Notes: generated by a model not told the origin, from the letters alone. Positions 17,303-26,643 are shown, counted from the stretch's first letter. The stretch is DNA of 64,000 nucleotides from Ignavibacteriota bacterium (GCA_016707525.1 JADJHP010000009.1:177379-241378), one strand, 5' to 3'. Made by a program: numbers and translations.

Positions 17303-18942
17303 ATGGCCCGTTTCGTTACCGCTCTTCTTCTCCTCTGCCTTTGCGCCATGTCCTCCGCCCCGGCAGGAAGCGTGAACCTGTCCGGATCCGTCCGCCATCT
17401 GTCATCGCTCACCCCCTCGATTCCGCAACGATCGAGATCATCAACGACGCCCAACCCGCGGAGCGGTTCACGGTGGTGAGCAACGCCGTCGGCCTCTGGA
17501 ATTTTTCCCTGCAGACCACATCGGTGGGAGCGGAAGGTGCTCTCCCCGGCACCTTCGCGCTGGACCAGAACTACCCCAACCCGTTCAACCCTTCAACGAG
17601 CATACCTTTCACGACGCCGTCTCCCGGGAACGTGACGATCGCCGTCCACAACACGATCGGCCAACGCCTCGATGAACGGACGTATACGCTCGATGCCGGT
17701 AGCCACTCGGTACGCTGGACCGCCAGCGGCGCGGCAGGCATGCTCTTCTATACGGTGGCCCTGGGCGAGATGCGCCTGACACGCAGGATGGTACAGCTCG
17801 ATGGACATGGACGGGGCGGATTGGGCGAGGTGCTCACTTCCGGGCGGACAGGCACGACTCGCAGCCCGGCCAAAGCCGGGCCGCTTGCGCTGACGATCAT
17901 CACGACGAAGTTCCTCTACATGCCGGACACGACACACCTGTCGGTGCAGGGAGACGCACTCGTCGACACGAAACTCGAGACCGTCCACGAACGTGCGTTC
18001 GTGTTCGATCTCCACAATGATGTGATGGAGAAAGCGGTGCTCGGCTATCAGATCGGCATCCGCCATACCACCGAGCAGTCGGATATTCCCCGGTTCAAAG
18101 AGGGAGGCGTGGATGCGCAGATGTTCGCTCTCTGGACCGACTGGCGCGATTCTGCCGCGCATCCGTACTACGCCTTCACGCTGGCCATGGCGGATACCTT
18201 CAATGCCCAGGTCGCACGCAGCAACGGTGCGATGATCCAGGCCCGTTCCACCGCCGACCTTCTCGCCGCTGCGGCGCAGGGAAAACTTGCCGGTGTCCTT
18301 GCCATCGAGGGGGGCCACGCGATCCGGTACGACCTTACAAAGCTGCGCGAGTACTACGATCTCGGCGCGCGCTACATGACCATCACCTGGAACAACAGTA
18401 TCGGCTGGGCGGTCTCGGCACAGGATACCCGGTCGTCAACGGTCGGCTTGAACTCGTTCGGCCAACAGGTGATCCGGACCATGGATTCACTCGGGATGCT
18501 CATCGATGTGGCCCATACCGGCATCAAGACCATCAAGGACATCCTTGCGATCACAAAGAACCCGATCATCGATACGCACGCCGGCGCACGTGCCCTGTAT
18601 AACCACTATCGGAATCTCTCGGACGAACAGATCGACAGCATTGCTGCACGCGGGGGCGTGATCGGGGTGGTGTTCTACCCGAGCTTCCTCTCATCCACGG
18701 GCCGCGCGACGATCGACTCCGTGGTCCGGCATATCGACTACATTACGAAGCGCGTGGGGGTGGACTATGTGGCGATAGGATCGGACTTCGATGGGATCGA
18801 GACCGTTCCTGTCGGACTCGAAGATGTGGCGCGCCTTCCGAACCTGACCGCTGCGCTCCTCCGGAAGGGCTACAGCATCTCCGATGTTCACAAGATCCTC
18901 GGAGGGAACGCCCTCCGGGTCTTCACACAGGTGTCCAAGTAG
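17303..18942 (+). CDS. Membrane dipeptidase (M19) with internal T9SS-type domain, frameshifted
   Basis: The best start is ATG 17303, with AGGAGG at 17293-17298, giving the signal peptide MARFVTALLLLCLCAMSSAP. This frame stops soon; the main frame resumes after a run of five C at 17412-17416, so one indel there separates signal peptide and body. The body has a short beta domain, a segment identical in type to a T9SS sorting domain (LDQNYPNPFNPSTSIPF, about residues 85-175), and then a full M19 dipeptidase. Metal ligands are in DLHNDVMEK, EGGHAI, DVAHTG, DTHAGAR and IGSDFDG. M19 enzymes hydrolyse dipeptides. A sorting domain is normally at the very C-terminus, so its position before the catalytic domain is odd. 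The frameshift could be a sequencing error. Confidence 0.85.
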
Positions 18943-19009
18943 TGATGCGCAACTGCATCCCGGGCGCTCGTAGAACGTAGAAAGAAGGACACCAAGGGAC
19001 GGAGGGAAG

Positions 19010-20035
19010 ATGGAAACCGGGACTTTCAACGTGTTTTCGCAGGCGTTAAAACGCAGAAAAGACGCCCTGCTGAGCTGGATCGGGGCCGCATCACCGGAAG
19101 AAAAGGCAACACGCCTGGGCCCCGCCCCCCTGACCGCCGTCGGAGATCATCTTGGCGTCCTCGATGCGGCGATCGCCCGGGCCGACGAGGGCGAACTCGG
19201 CCGCTGCACGGTGTGCAATGAGTTCGTAGAACAGCACTGGATCGAAACAGACTACACGAATTCCGTGTGCCTCGAGCACTTGAGCGGCAAGGAGCGGTCC
19301 AACCTGGAGGCCGAACTCGAACTCTCACAGAAGGTCCAGAAAGCCCTCCTTCCTCACTCCGTGCCGGAATTGCCCGGATGGGAGGTGGCGGCGTTCTCAC
19401 GGCCAGCATCGATCGTGGGTGGTGACTATTTCGACTTCGCCCGCTTCGGGAATGGCCACCATGCCCTGATCATCGCGGATGTCATGGGCAAAGGGATGCC
19501 TGCCAGCATGCTCATGGCGAGCCTGCAGGCATCGCTGCGCATCCTGACGCCCGAGAGCAATTCGCCGTCCGACGTGCTGACGCGCATCAACGCGATCTTC
19601 TGCCACAATATCAATCTGACGAAGTTCGTGACCCTCGTCGTCGCTGAACTCGACCCGGCCAGCGGTACGCTCCGCTATGCGAACGCCGGGCACAATCCGC
19701 CGTTCATTCTGCGCGCCGACCGGGATGCCGCTCCGGAACCGTTGATGCCGACGGGAGCGGCGATAGGACTGATGGAAAGTGCGACGTTTGAGACGAAGAC
19801 GGTACGACTCGCCGTGGGAGATGCGATCGTGATGTACACGGACGGCATCACCGAAGCAGGCGCCCATCAGGAAAGGATGTTCGGAGAGGAACGGCTTCGG
19901 GACTTTCTCGTGATCAACCGCCACACCCCGGCACAAACGTTGATCAAAGACCTCCTCGCCGCGGTGCACACACACACGCTGCATGCCCCGCCTGCTGATG
20001 ACACGACCGTCATCGTGGTGCGGCACAGGGCCTGA
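19010..20035 (+). CDS. SpoIIE-type PP2C phosphatase with zinc-finger N-terminus
   Basis: A 341-residue cytoplasmic serine phosphatase. Residues 60-90 contain CTVCNEFVEQHW and SVCLEHL, a DksA/TraR-like CxxC...CxxH zinc finger. A short linker helix (LSQKVQKALLPHSVPELPGW) leads to the RsbU/SpoIIE domain. Its metal aspartates are in VGGDYFDF, IIADVMGKGM and the C-terminal MYTDGITEAG with PPADDTTVIVV. Such enzymes dephosphorylate anti-anti-sigma factors in partner-switching control. No STAS or anti-sigma gene is adjacent, so the target is unknown. The start at 19010 is 68 bp after the dipeptidase stop. Length is short because no PAS, GAF or response-regulator input domain is present; the zinc finger may be the input. 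Confidence 0.92.
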   Translation: METGTFNVFSQALKRRKDALLSWIGAASPEEKATRLGPAPLTAVGDHLGVLDAAIARADEGELGRCTVCNEFVEQHWIETDYTNSVCLEHLSGKERSNLEAELELSQKVQKALLPHSVPELPGWEVAAFSRPASIVGGDYFDFARFGNGHHALIIADVMGKGMPASMLMASLQASLRILTPESNSPSDVLTRINAIFCHNINLTKFVTLVVAELDPASGTLRYANAGHNPPFILRADRDAAPEPLMPTGAAIGLMESATFETKTVRLAVGDAIVMYTDGITEAGAHQERMFGEERLRDFLVINRHTPAQTLIKDLLAAVHTHTLHAPPADDTTVIVVRHRA

Positions 20036-20058
20036 CGGGGCCGATCACGGCCCTCCGG

Positions 20059-21471
20059 TCAGTGCAATGCGATGCGCGACATCCACGTGCTGATGACCGA
20101 GGGAAGTCCCGCAATGAACGCCTTCGGCAGCGTCGCATATTCGGTCGGGGCACCGGTCTTCGCCTCCTGGAACAAATGGTTCGCGCCGGGGATCGTCCGT
20201 ATCGTGATGTTCGCTTTCCTGGCCGACGCGACGACGGATTCAAGGGCCGGCCGGTTCTGGTCAGGCGGAACCTGCATATCCAACGAACCGAACAGCGCAA
20301 GGACCGGACACGTGATCGCCGCGATGTCCCGGGCCGGGTCGTACATGACGAACCGACGGAACCATGTCGACTGCACCGCCGCTAATTGCACATCAACCCG
20401 GGCGGCAAGCACGGAGTCGTTGATCCCCGCTGAAGCGCGCTGCTCCGGACTCAGGGTGGCGGCGCTCTGGCGCATATTCTCCAGAAGCATGGTCCGCACG
20501 CCTCCCCATCCGGTGTCTGCCCTCACCGCCGCATAGACCTGTTGTTGCGACACGAGCGCGGCGGCGACCGCGGAATCGCTGGCCCCACCTGCACGCGCAA
20601 GACGTTCCACCTGCCCCAGAATGATGTCTCCACCGGATACCGCAGGACCGGCAAGCAACACGGCGAATGCTACGTCGTGGTGTGCTGCGCACAGCATCAC
20701 CGCCGCGACAGCACCCTCACTGTGCCCGAGAACGCCTATGGCATCCTTCCGGATCTCCTTGCGGGCCGCAAGGTACGCCACCTGCGCGCGCGCGTCCGAT
20801 GCGAACGAGTCGGTGGTCGCCCCGGCATAGTCACCCGTCGAACCTCCGATCCCACGGTCATCGCACCGCAAAACGGCAAATCCTGCAAGCGTCAAACTGT
20901 CCGCAAGTATCTTGAATGGTGCAAACCCGAAGATCTCCTCATCCCGGTTCTGCGCCCCGCTCCCGGTAAGAAGGACAACGGCCGGGAACGGGCCGGCACC
21001 GTCCGGTCGCGTCAGCGTCCCGGCAAGCGACACCCCGCCTGACTGGATCGTGACCTCTTCACTATGATACGTCGGGGCTGCAGCCGCGGCCGGAGGTGCA
21101 GCCCGTCGGAGTACAAAGGGACATCGTACGTTGGCCTGCGTGAAAATGCCGGTGATCGAATCACCCGCCAGCGTGCCGGCGAAATTGGCGAGTCCGGGAC
21201 CGGCCTTCAACGCAAAGTGCACCATGGTTCCTGTGCTCCCTACATCCTGGAGAGGCAGCCCCTTTGCCATCTGCATGGGGATGTCGATCGACCCGTGCAG
21301 TGAATCAGCCCGGCGCTCGAATTGCACAACAATGCCGAGATCGAGACCGGGCAGCTTGATCGACCCTTCCCATCGCCCCTCGGGATGTGGTTGCGCGTTG
21401 ACAGTCGTGAGCACGCCCGACAGGACGACCAGGAATGCTGCAAGCAGGAGAAGTGGATATGTGCGTTTCAT
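20059..21471 (-). CDS. Secreted alpha/beta hydrolase
   Basis: A 470-residue protein with signal peptide (MKRTYPLLLLAAFLVVLSGV). Residues 28-140 form a beta-rich lipocalin-like N-terminal domain (GRWEGSIKLPGLDLGIVVQF). The hydrolase domain starts near YHSEEVTIQSGGVSLAGTLT, which is typical of proteins fused as DUF3887/DUF4440-like plus hydrolase. The nucleophile serine is in VLGHSEGAVAA, the acid is probably in LFGSLDMQVPP and the histidine in IPGANHLFQEA. The oxyanion region is VLLTGSGAQNRDEE. The substrate is unknown; esterase or peptidase activity is possible. It converges with the phosphatase gene (24 bp between stops). Confidence 0.9.
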   Translation of the reverse strand: MKRTYPLLLLAAFLVVLSGVLTTVNAQPHPEGRWEGSIKLPGLDLGIVVQFERRADSLHGSIDIPMQMAKGLPLQDVGSTGTMVHFALKAGPGLANFAGTLAGDSITGIFTQANVRCPFVLRRAAPPAAAAAPTYHSEEVTIQSGGVSLAGTLTRPDGAGPFPAVVLLTGSGAQNRDEEIFGFAPFKILADSLTLAGFAVLRCDDRGIGGSTGDYAGATTDSFASDARAQVAYLAARKEIRKDAIGVLGHSEGAVAAVMLCAAHHDVAFAVLLAGPAVSGGDIILGQVERLARAGGASDSAVAAALVSQQQVYAAVRADTGWGGVRTMLLENMRQSAATLSPEQRASAGINDSVLAARVDVQLAAVQSTWFRRFVMYDPARDIAAITCPVLALFGSLDMQVPPDQNRPALESVVASARKANITIRTIPGANHLFQEAKTGAPTEYATLPKAFIAGLPSVISTWMSRIALH

Positions 21472-21517
21472 CGGGAACCTTCATTTCTGAGTGCACGGCG
21501 GATGACGGTGCGAACCG

Positions 21518-22204
21518 TCACTGCAACTGCTCCGGGTCACCCGGTTCATCGGTCCGGCCGGTCCGCTGCATCCGGCGGAACAGCAGGTACGGATACACGA
21601 ATGCGGTGAAGATCACCGTGGGCGCGAGTATGGCCGGGAGAAGATAGCGTGTCGCAACACCGGCAACGGACAGGACGGCGATCAGGAGTCCAGCACCAAC
21701 GAAGCACCAGCCTCCTACGATATGGCTCCTTCTCCAGACCTCGTCGGACGACATGGTCCAGGGTGAGCGTATGCCGAAGAACCAGTTGCGCGGGACCTTC
21801 GGGAGATAGTTGCCGATGAGCATGAACAGGATACCCAGGCCAAGTCCCGTCGCCATGGTCGAGAGCCGCCCATCCCTGACGGCGATCAGGTTCATGACGA
21901 ACATCATCAGCATGAACCCCATGGTGAGATCCCGGAAGAGCAAGAGGACGTTGTACCGCGGCTGGATCTTCTTCCAGAGCGGGTCGATGAACGGAATGAA
22001 CGTCAGCACGACATAGAGGCCCACCACGACGCCGGAGATCATGAGCAGGAATGCTGTACGTGGCATGGTGCCGTCGGGATACCCCTCCGCATCGAAATGC
22101 GACGGCACCTGCTCGGGGAGCCCGGGTCCGTACAGGAACGCAAGGGCGGCAACGGCGATGAGTATTCCGAGGGGAACGAGTTCGCGTTTGATATTCCAGG
22201 TCAT
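21518..22204 (-). CDS. SdpI-like integral membrane protein (DUF1648)
   Basis: A 228-residue protein with six or seven predicted membrane helices. The DUF1648 signature YGPGLPEQVPSHFDAEGYPD is near residue 25, and an SdpI-like half follows with GNYLPKVPRNWFFGIRSPWT. In Bacillus subtilis, SdpI gives immunity to the SdpC toxin and also inactivates its repressor SdpR. Here the gene starts 4 bp after the ArsR-type regulator gene on the same strand, the same gene order as sdpRI. No sdpABC toxin genes are in the window, so a role in peptide-toxin resistance or membrane stress sensing is inference. The ribosome site AAGGAG lies inside the regulator's last codons, so translation is probably coupled. 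Confidence 0.88.
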   Translation of the reverse strand: MTWNIKRELVPLGILIAVAALAFLYGPGLPEQVPSHFDAEGYPDGTMPRTAFLLMISGVVVGLYVVLTFIPFIDPLWKKIQPRYNVLLLFRDLTMGFMLMMFVMNLIAVRDGRLSTMATGLGLGILFMLIGNYLPKVPRNWFFGIRSPWTMSSDEVWRRSHIVGGWCFVGAGLLIAVLSVAGVATRYLLPAILAPTVIFTAFVYPYLLFRRMQRTGRTDEPGDPEQLQ

Positions 22205-22208
22205 CTGG

Positions 22209-22505
22209 TCATCTCCTTTTCTTCATGCCGACAAAGAACTCAAGGGCCATATCGAGGACGGACATGTTCAGGGAATAGCGTATGAACTGCCCCTCCCGCC
22301 GCGTTTCCACGAGGTCAGCCCGCTTGAGGATGTCCAGATGGTGGGAAAGTGTCGGCTGGGCGACCTGCAGATGGTCCAGCAACTCGCTGGGGGTCCTGCT
22401 CTTGACGCGCAGCAACCGGACGATCTCGAGGCGGGTCGGATCGCCAAGGGCCTTGAAGACGGTATTCACGATAGTATATCGATATATGTGGATATATGAT
22501 AGCAT
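22209..22505 (-). CDS. ArsR-family transcriptional repressor (SdpR-like)
   Basis: A winged-helix regulator of about 98 residues from ATG 22505, or about 86 from a GTG at 22469. The core reads VFKALGDPTRLEIVRLL, then QPTLSHHLDILKRADLVE as recognition helix, and a wing RREGQFIRYSLN. No metal-binding cysteine pair of the ArsR type is present, as in SdpR-like members. It is followed directly by the SdpI-like gene, so it probably represses its own operon. The start region overlaps an AT-rich palindromic stretch that may be its operator. If the GTG start is right, the operator sits just upstream of the coding sequence, which is the more usual arrangement. Confidence 0.88.
   Translation of the reverse strand: MLSYIHIYRYTIVNTVFKALGDPTRLEIVRLLRVKSRTPSELLDHLQVAQPTLSHHLDILKRADLVETRREGQFIRYSLNMSVLDMALEFFVGMKKRR
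22467..22500. promoter_or_regulatory. AT-rich palindromic operator candidate for the ArsR regulator
   Basis: Repeats of ATATATC/GATATAT type cluster here (for example TATATCGATATATG and GGATATATGATAG), far more AT-rich than the surroundings. ArsR/SdpR repressors bind such inverted AT-rich sites near their own promoter. Confidence 0.4.
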
Positions 22506-22570
22506 GAATATAAAAAAAGCCGGAGGAACTGTCAAGTCCCTCCGGCCACCAATGACCGCCACCTCTCTGC

Positions 22571-23101
22571 TCAGGCCCGCATGGCCGGCAGGTACCGCTC
22601 CTCCACGATCCCCAGGTGATGCTGCACGTGCCCCGCCAGGATGTACGCGATCGCACGCACCGAGATCGGACGGGAGGATGCGGTTCCCACGCGCATCCAA
22701 CGCTCCTCCTCGAGCCTCGACAGAAACGCGATGTTCGCGGCACGCACGGATGCGAACTCCGCCACGAGCTCGCGCAACGGCACGCCGCCGTACTTCCCCG
22801 CCACCACATACACATTCTCATCGAACGACGGCAACGGCGCCTGCTCCCCCCTGCTGAAGCAGAAGGCCCGCGCACCAAAGATCCTCTCACCATCGATCAG
22901 ATGCCCGGCAACATCCCGGAATGTCCACTTGTTCGGAGCGTACCGGAACGTCTCATCGTCCGCACCGATACCTCCGAACAGACGCTCGACCTCCGCCGCC
23001 TGTCCCCGCAACGCCGGCCAGACATCGGTGCCCGGGACAAGTGCAATGTACGTCTCATAGAACGGCGCATACTCCGTCGGTTGTGGCCTCGTACTCTCCA
23101 T
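22571..23101 (-). CDS. DinB superfamily protein
   Basis: A 176-residue four-helix bundle protein. The three histidines expected to bind a metal are in VAGHLIDGE (about residue 66) and in AGHVQHHLGIVEERY near the end, the order seen in DinB_2 proteins. These are thiol-dependent transferases or have unknown roles; the original DinB is DNA-damage induced. Its start at 23101 faces away from the ArsR operon, which lies downstream on the same strand after 66 bp. A second, less related DinB protein is coded in the integron array at 45.3 kb. Confidence 0.88.
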   Translation of the reverse strand: MESTRPQPTEYAPFYETYIALVPGTDVWPALRGQAAEVERLFGGIGADDETFRYAPNKWTFRDVAGHLIDGERIFGARAFCFSRGEQAPLPSFDENVYVVAGKYGGVPLRELVAEFASVRAANIAFLSRLEEERWMRVGTASSRPISVRAIAYILAGHVQHHLGIVEERYLPAMRA

Positions 23102-23158
23102 GCCCTTCCTCCTCTCATCCCTGTGGTCATCATGACGTACCGGTGCAGGCGACTCGGA

Positions 23159-24046
23159 TCAGCGCCTCGTCCGTACCCGCGTGGTGGTCCGTGTGCGTTT
23201 CACACCATCTTTGGTACGCACCGTCTTCGTCCGGGTTACACGATACTGATTCACTGCCGCACCATGGCGCCTGGTCACGCTCACCGATGTCACACGGCGC
23301 GGCGCATACAAGCCGTGCGCCCTCATCACGCGGTGATGCCGCACGGCGACAACACCGGCATGCGGACGAAAGCGGAACGGGTGGAAGACCCGCCACGCGA
23401 GCGGTCGCCACGGACGCCACCACGCGGGATAGACGCGCCAGCGCCACGGCGAGACCCACACACGGTACCCCGGCGCATACACGAACCTCACGATCGGCCA
23501 CGGCCAGACATTCACCACGATCCGCGGCATCAGCATCACCGCCGGCGACACCGATGCAGAGGGTCCGCGTCCACGCTCTTCGCCCTCAACCTCTTCCTCG
23601 CCTTCGTCATCACCTTCACCTTTCGGCTCCAGAATGGTCTGTTCACCGAAGATGTCCGCATCGCCCAGGATCTGGACGATCGCGTTGTCGGCGCCGTTCT
23701 TCTCAAGCTCGACAACGGCTATGTCCTGGGATTCCGACTCGGACACCGGGACCTGCAGCACGAACGTATGCACATCGCCCTTGGTCGACCCGACGACGCG
23801 GACATAATCGACGTCGCCGTCACCGTTGAGGTCCAGGTTGTTCACATGATTGTCCGGCTCGTTGAGCAGTTTCTCGAACTCCTCCGGCGACGCAGCCTTC
23901 TGGAACATCTCCAGCGCGCCCTGCAGACTGAAATGGTCCCCCGGCAACCCTGTCGAATCCTTCGCCGCTCCTTCCTGCGCACATGCCGGAGCAAGCGCGA
24001 GCCCCGCTCCCACAATGATGCCGAAGAATCTCCGTGTGTAGTGCAT
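23159..24046 (-). CDS. Hypothetical secreted protein with basic Trp/Arg-rich C-terminus
   Basis: A 295-residue protein with signal peptide (MHYTRRFFGIIVGAGLALAP) and a strong GGGAGGG site. Residues 30-140 form a conserved-looking domain with NNLDLNGDGDVDYVRVV, an EF-hand-like or dockerin-like DxNxDGxxD loop, followed by QDIAVVELEKNGADNAIVQI. An acidic stretch (GEGDDEGEEEVEGEERGRG) links to a tail very rich in Trp, Pro and Arg, ending in repeated TKTVRTKDG/RTRTTTRV blocks. I cannot name the family, though proteins with this DLNGDGxVDYVRV start are common in Bacteroidota. The basic tail could bind a polyanion. It stands alone upstream of DinB on the same strand. Confidence 0.82.
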   Translation of the reverse strand: MHYTRRFFGIIVGAGLALAPACAQEGAAKDSTGLPGDHFSLQGALEMFQKAASPEEFEKLLNEPDNHVNNLDLNGDGDVDYVRVVGSTKGDVHTFVLQVPVSESESQDIAVVELEKNGADNAIVQILGDADIFGEQTILEPKGEGDDEGEEEVEGEERGRGPSASVSPAVMLMPRIVVNVWPWPIVRFVYAPGYRVWVSPWRWRVYPAWWRPWRPLAWRVFHPFRFRPHAGVVAVRHHRVMRAHGLYAPRRVTSVSVTRRHGAAVNQYRVTRTKTVRTKDGVKRTRTTTRVRTRR

Positions 24047-24115
24047 TGTCCCTCCCGTATGTGAGTGTGATGTGATGTATCCTGGTGTGATGAACCTGCC
24101 GGTAGACCGGCCCTC

Positions 24116-25504
24116 TCAGCGGAGGACCACCATCGCTTTCGCAGCGCTGAAACGTCCCGCGGTAACCCTGTAGAAATAGACACCCCCGGCCAATGTCGAT
24201 GCGTCATAGCGGACCACATGCTCCCCCGCACCACGCCACCCCTCGTTGATCCGGCCGACCTCCCTCCCCAGCACGTCATGGATGGTCAGGACGACCTCCG
24301 CCGATCCCGGCAGCGCATAGCCGATCACGGTCGACGGATTGAATGGATTGGGGTAGTTCTGATGCAGCATGAAAGTGGATGGTGCCGTCCCCCGGTCCGC
24401 GACCCCCGTCGAAGCGGTCGGGATGATCCGGTTCACATATTTCCAGATATCCTCATTCATCATGAACGGTACCAGCGCATTGTCCGGCGCATCACCCATA
24501 CGGACAAAGACGATGTTCTGCCCGGGAACGACATTGATGAACTGTCCGTTCTTCCCGAGCGCGGCGAACATCGAGGCGGGCGCAGAAGGATTCAGCGGCC
24601 CGGGAAAGGATATCTGCGTCTGCGGGATCATGTAGGAACTTTTGCCGTTCAGCCACCACAGGTAGCCGTACGAAGGATTGATCTGCTGCGACGATGCGGA
24701 CATCGCGCGCACATAGGCCGTGTCATCGAGCACAGGGGTCGCGCCCCAGAAGCCCCGGTTCAGGACCAGAAGCCCGAATCGCGCCATGCTGCGGGCAGTG
24801 CTGGCAAAGATGTTGTTGTATCCCTGTCGGAAGAACAACCCCGTCATCTCCGTCTTCGTGCCGATGCGCGAAGAGAAGAACGAGTTGATCGTTGTCCCGG
24901 TCGCCACGCGCAGCACCGAATCCAGCAACGTGTACGGCCCGTTGTGATACGCCCACCGCGATCCCGCATCGGCCTTGTAGACCAGACACGACGACTCGGT
25001 ACAATACGGATCCACCACGCCGTCATCGAGTCCACTGGTCATCGACAATTGATGGCGCACCGTGATCGTGTTCTCTTTCAGCAACGGCTCCGACGTCCAT
25101 CCTGTACCGAGCCAGCGCGAGGTGGTGTCATCCAACGAAAGCGCTCCCTCCCGTTGGGCGATGCCGATCATGAACGATGTCAACGTCTTCCCCGCCGACG
25201 CCCAATACCAGGCACTGTCTCTGGTGAAGGTCCCGAAATACATCTCGATCGCTATCCTCCCATCCTTCAGCAGGATGAATGCCCGCGTGTTCTGGTCGCC
25301 GAGAAAGGTGCGCAGGGAGTCGATGGCACCGGCATTCCATCCGAGAGAGGCCGGGGATACGGTCTCCCAGGTCTGGCCGACAAGCGGAGGAAAATACAAT
25401 TGCTGGGCATCGCCCTGGAACGGGACCACGATGCCGAGGGCGATCAGCAACACGAAAAGAGCGCGGCGCACGTGCAGACACGTACAGGTCATGGTCGGGG
25501 TCAT
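24116..25504 (-). CDS. Serine hydrolase (class C beta-lactamase fold) with T9SS domain
   Basis: A 462-residue secreted protein. The N-terminus has a signal peptide (VRRALFVLLIALGIVVPF). The catalytic SxxK is in WASAGKTLTSFM, with Ser about residue 97, and the YxN-type tyrosine in WAYHNGPYTLLDSVL. The third box (HxG/KTG) is not obvious. These enzymes are esterases, D-amino peptidases or inactive relatives; the substrate cannot be told. Residues from MLHQNYPNPFNPSTVIGYAL to the end are a T9SS type A sorting domain, so the enzyme should be surface-bound or secreted. The upstream 210 bp to the LOG gene holds no gene. Confidence 0.92.
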   Translation of the reverse strand: MTPTMTCTCLHVRRALFVLLIALGIVVPFQGDAQQLYFPPLVGQTWETVSPASLGWNAGAIDSLRTFLGDQNTRAFILLKDGRIAIEMYFGTFTRDSAWYWASAGKTLTSFMIGIAQREGALSLDDTTSRWLGTGWTSEPLLKENTITVRHQLSMTSGLDDGVVDPYCTESSCLVYKADAGSRWAYHNGPYTLLDSVLRVATGTTINSFFSSRIGTKTEMTGLFFRQGYNNIFASTARSMARFGLLVLNRGFWGATPVLDDTAYVRAMSASSQQINPSYGYLWWLNGKSSYMIPQTQISFPGPLNPSAPASMFAALGKNGQFINVVPGQNIVFVRMGDAPDNALVPFMMNEDIWKYVNRIIPTASTGVADRGTAPSTFMLHQNYPNPFNPSTVIGYALPGSAEVVLTIHDVLGREVGRINEGWRGAGEHVVRYDASTLAGGVYFYRVTAGRFSAAKAMVVLR

Positions 25505-25717
25505 TCTTGATGGGGGTCCTTGTTCTGCCTACGAACAATACAACGACAGTGCCAGAAAATGGTTCCCGACGGATATCTCAAAGATCGCCGGGAATGACTC
25601 ACATTCGTGGTGCTGCGGACACAATGGGCGGGTGTACCACGCGACAGGCGCACGCCCACCGCGGGAAGTGGCCAATGTACTGCGGGAAGTGTCTACTTTC
25701 AGGCACATCCGGCCAGG

Positions 25718-26326
25718 CTAGAGGCGGGCGAAATTTCGTGCATCACTTCCCCAGGGAGGGGCCTGCAGGATGGCCGGGAGGACGTCCTCTGCCCGGCCCA
25801 CAACGCTCCACATATCGCGGTGACGGTCGTCCATGAAATTCTCAAGGATCGCACGCTCGAAGAATGCGAGCAAGGGATCGTAGAAACCGTCGGTATTGAC
25901 CAGCACGATCGGGCCGGTGTACATGCCCAGCCGCTTCAGCGTAATGACCTCGGCAAGCTCCTCGAGTGTCCCCGAGCCGCCGGGTAATGCAACGACCGCA
26001 TCAGCGTTCTCGAACATGAGACGCTTTCTTTCGTGCATCGTCTCGACAACGAGGAGTTCCGAGAGGCCGGCATGCCCCCATTCGATCTCTTTCATGAACC
26101 GCGGGATCACTCCCAGAACGTATCCACCTTCGGCGAGCGCTCCGTCGGCGACAGCACCCATCAAACCCGTCGACCCGCCTCCGTACACGAGCCCGATCCC
26201 GTTGCGCGCAAGGATCCTGCCCAGAACATCTGCCGTGTCGACGAAATGCCGGGCGGCTTTGCGGCTCGATGCGCAGTACACGCAGATGCGGCGCACATGG
26301 TACGGGGGATTCGGACTATCGGTCAC
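25718..26326 (-). CDS. LOG family protein (TIGR00730, cytokinin riboside phosphoribohydrolase-like)
   Basis: About 202 residues from a GTG at 26326. Conserved motifs are ICVYCASS, YGGGSTGLMGAVADGAL, and ALPGGSGTLEELAEVITL, which includes the PGGxGTxxE active-site signature. LOG enzymes split nucleoside monophosphates such as isopentenyl-AMP into base and ribose phosphate; in bacteria many act on AMP-like or pyrimidine nucleotides. The start is 4 bp after the DUF2752 stop, so it is the last gene of a TM2-DUF2752-LOG operon. A longer in-frame start at 26401 overlaps the previous gene and is rejected. Confidence 0.92.
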   Translation of the reverse strand: MTDSPNPPYHVRRICVYCASSRKAARHFVDTADVLGRILARNGIGLVYGGGSTGLMGAVADGALAEGGYVLGVIPRFMKEIEWGHAGLSELLVVETMHERKRLMFENADAVVALPGGSGTLEELAEVITLKRLGMYTGPIVLVNTDGFYDPLLAFFERAILENFMDDRHRDMWSVVGRAEDVLPAILQAPPWGSDARNFARL

Positions 26327-26330
26327 GACA

Positions 26331-26636
26331 TCAATTCCCGGAATGATGGAGATGTGATGGCGGGTTCTTCGCCGGCGAGAAGAGCCAGCGGAGGGAAGCA
26401 ATGATCAGCAACGGAGCAACGAACACCCAGCGCCAGTTGTACTCCCAGGCGGCCGCAACGTCTCCGCGCAACGCGTGCATGAGTGCCCGGGTCATGCCAC
26501 ACCCCGGGCACTCATGTCCCGATACCGCCTTGAGAAGGCACCACGACGGCCCGTGATCCACCCACGACAGCGGGATGCTGAGCATCACCGCGGCCACCAC
26601 TGCCACCCAGAGGGCACGACCGGTGTGGATGCGCAC
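26331..26636 (-). CDS. DUF2752 membrane protein
   Basis: A 101-residue small membrane protein of the DUF2752 family. The signature is CLLKAVSGHECPGCGMTRAL, in which the CPxCGxTR block is invariant in the family, between two membrane helices. The cysteine pair suggests metal or redox chemistry at the membrane, but the function is unknown. It starts 7 bp after the TM2 gene and ends 4 bp before the LOG gene, the same strand. TM2 and DUF2752 genes are often neighbours in Bacteroidota. Confidence 0.92.
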   Translation of the reverse strand: MRIHTGRALWVAVVAAVMLSIPLSWVDHGPSWCLLKAVSGHECPGCGMTRALMHALRGDVAAAWEYNWRWVFVAPLLIIASLRWLFSPAKNPPSHLHHSGN

Positions 26637-26643
26637 GGAAGGC

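Noticed and set aside
22616..25510. Long + strand open frames over the DinB, 23.2-kb and serine hydrolase genes
   Set aside because: All are antisense to genes with signal peptides and family motifs.
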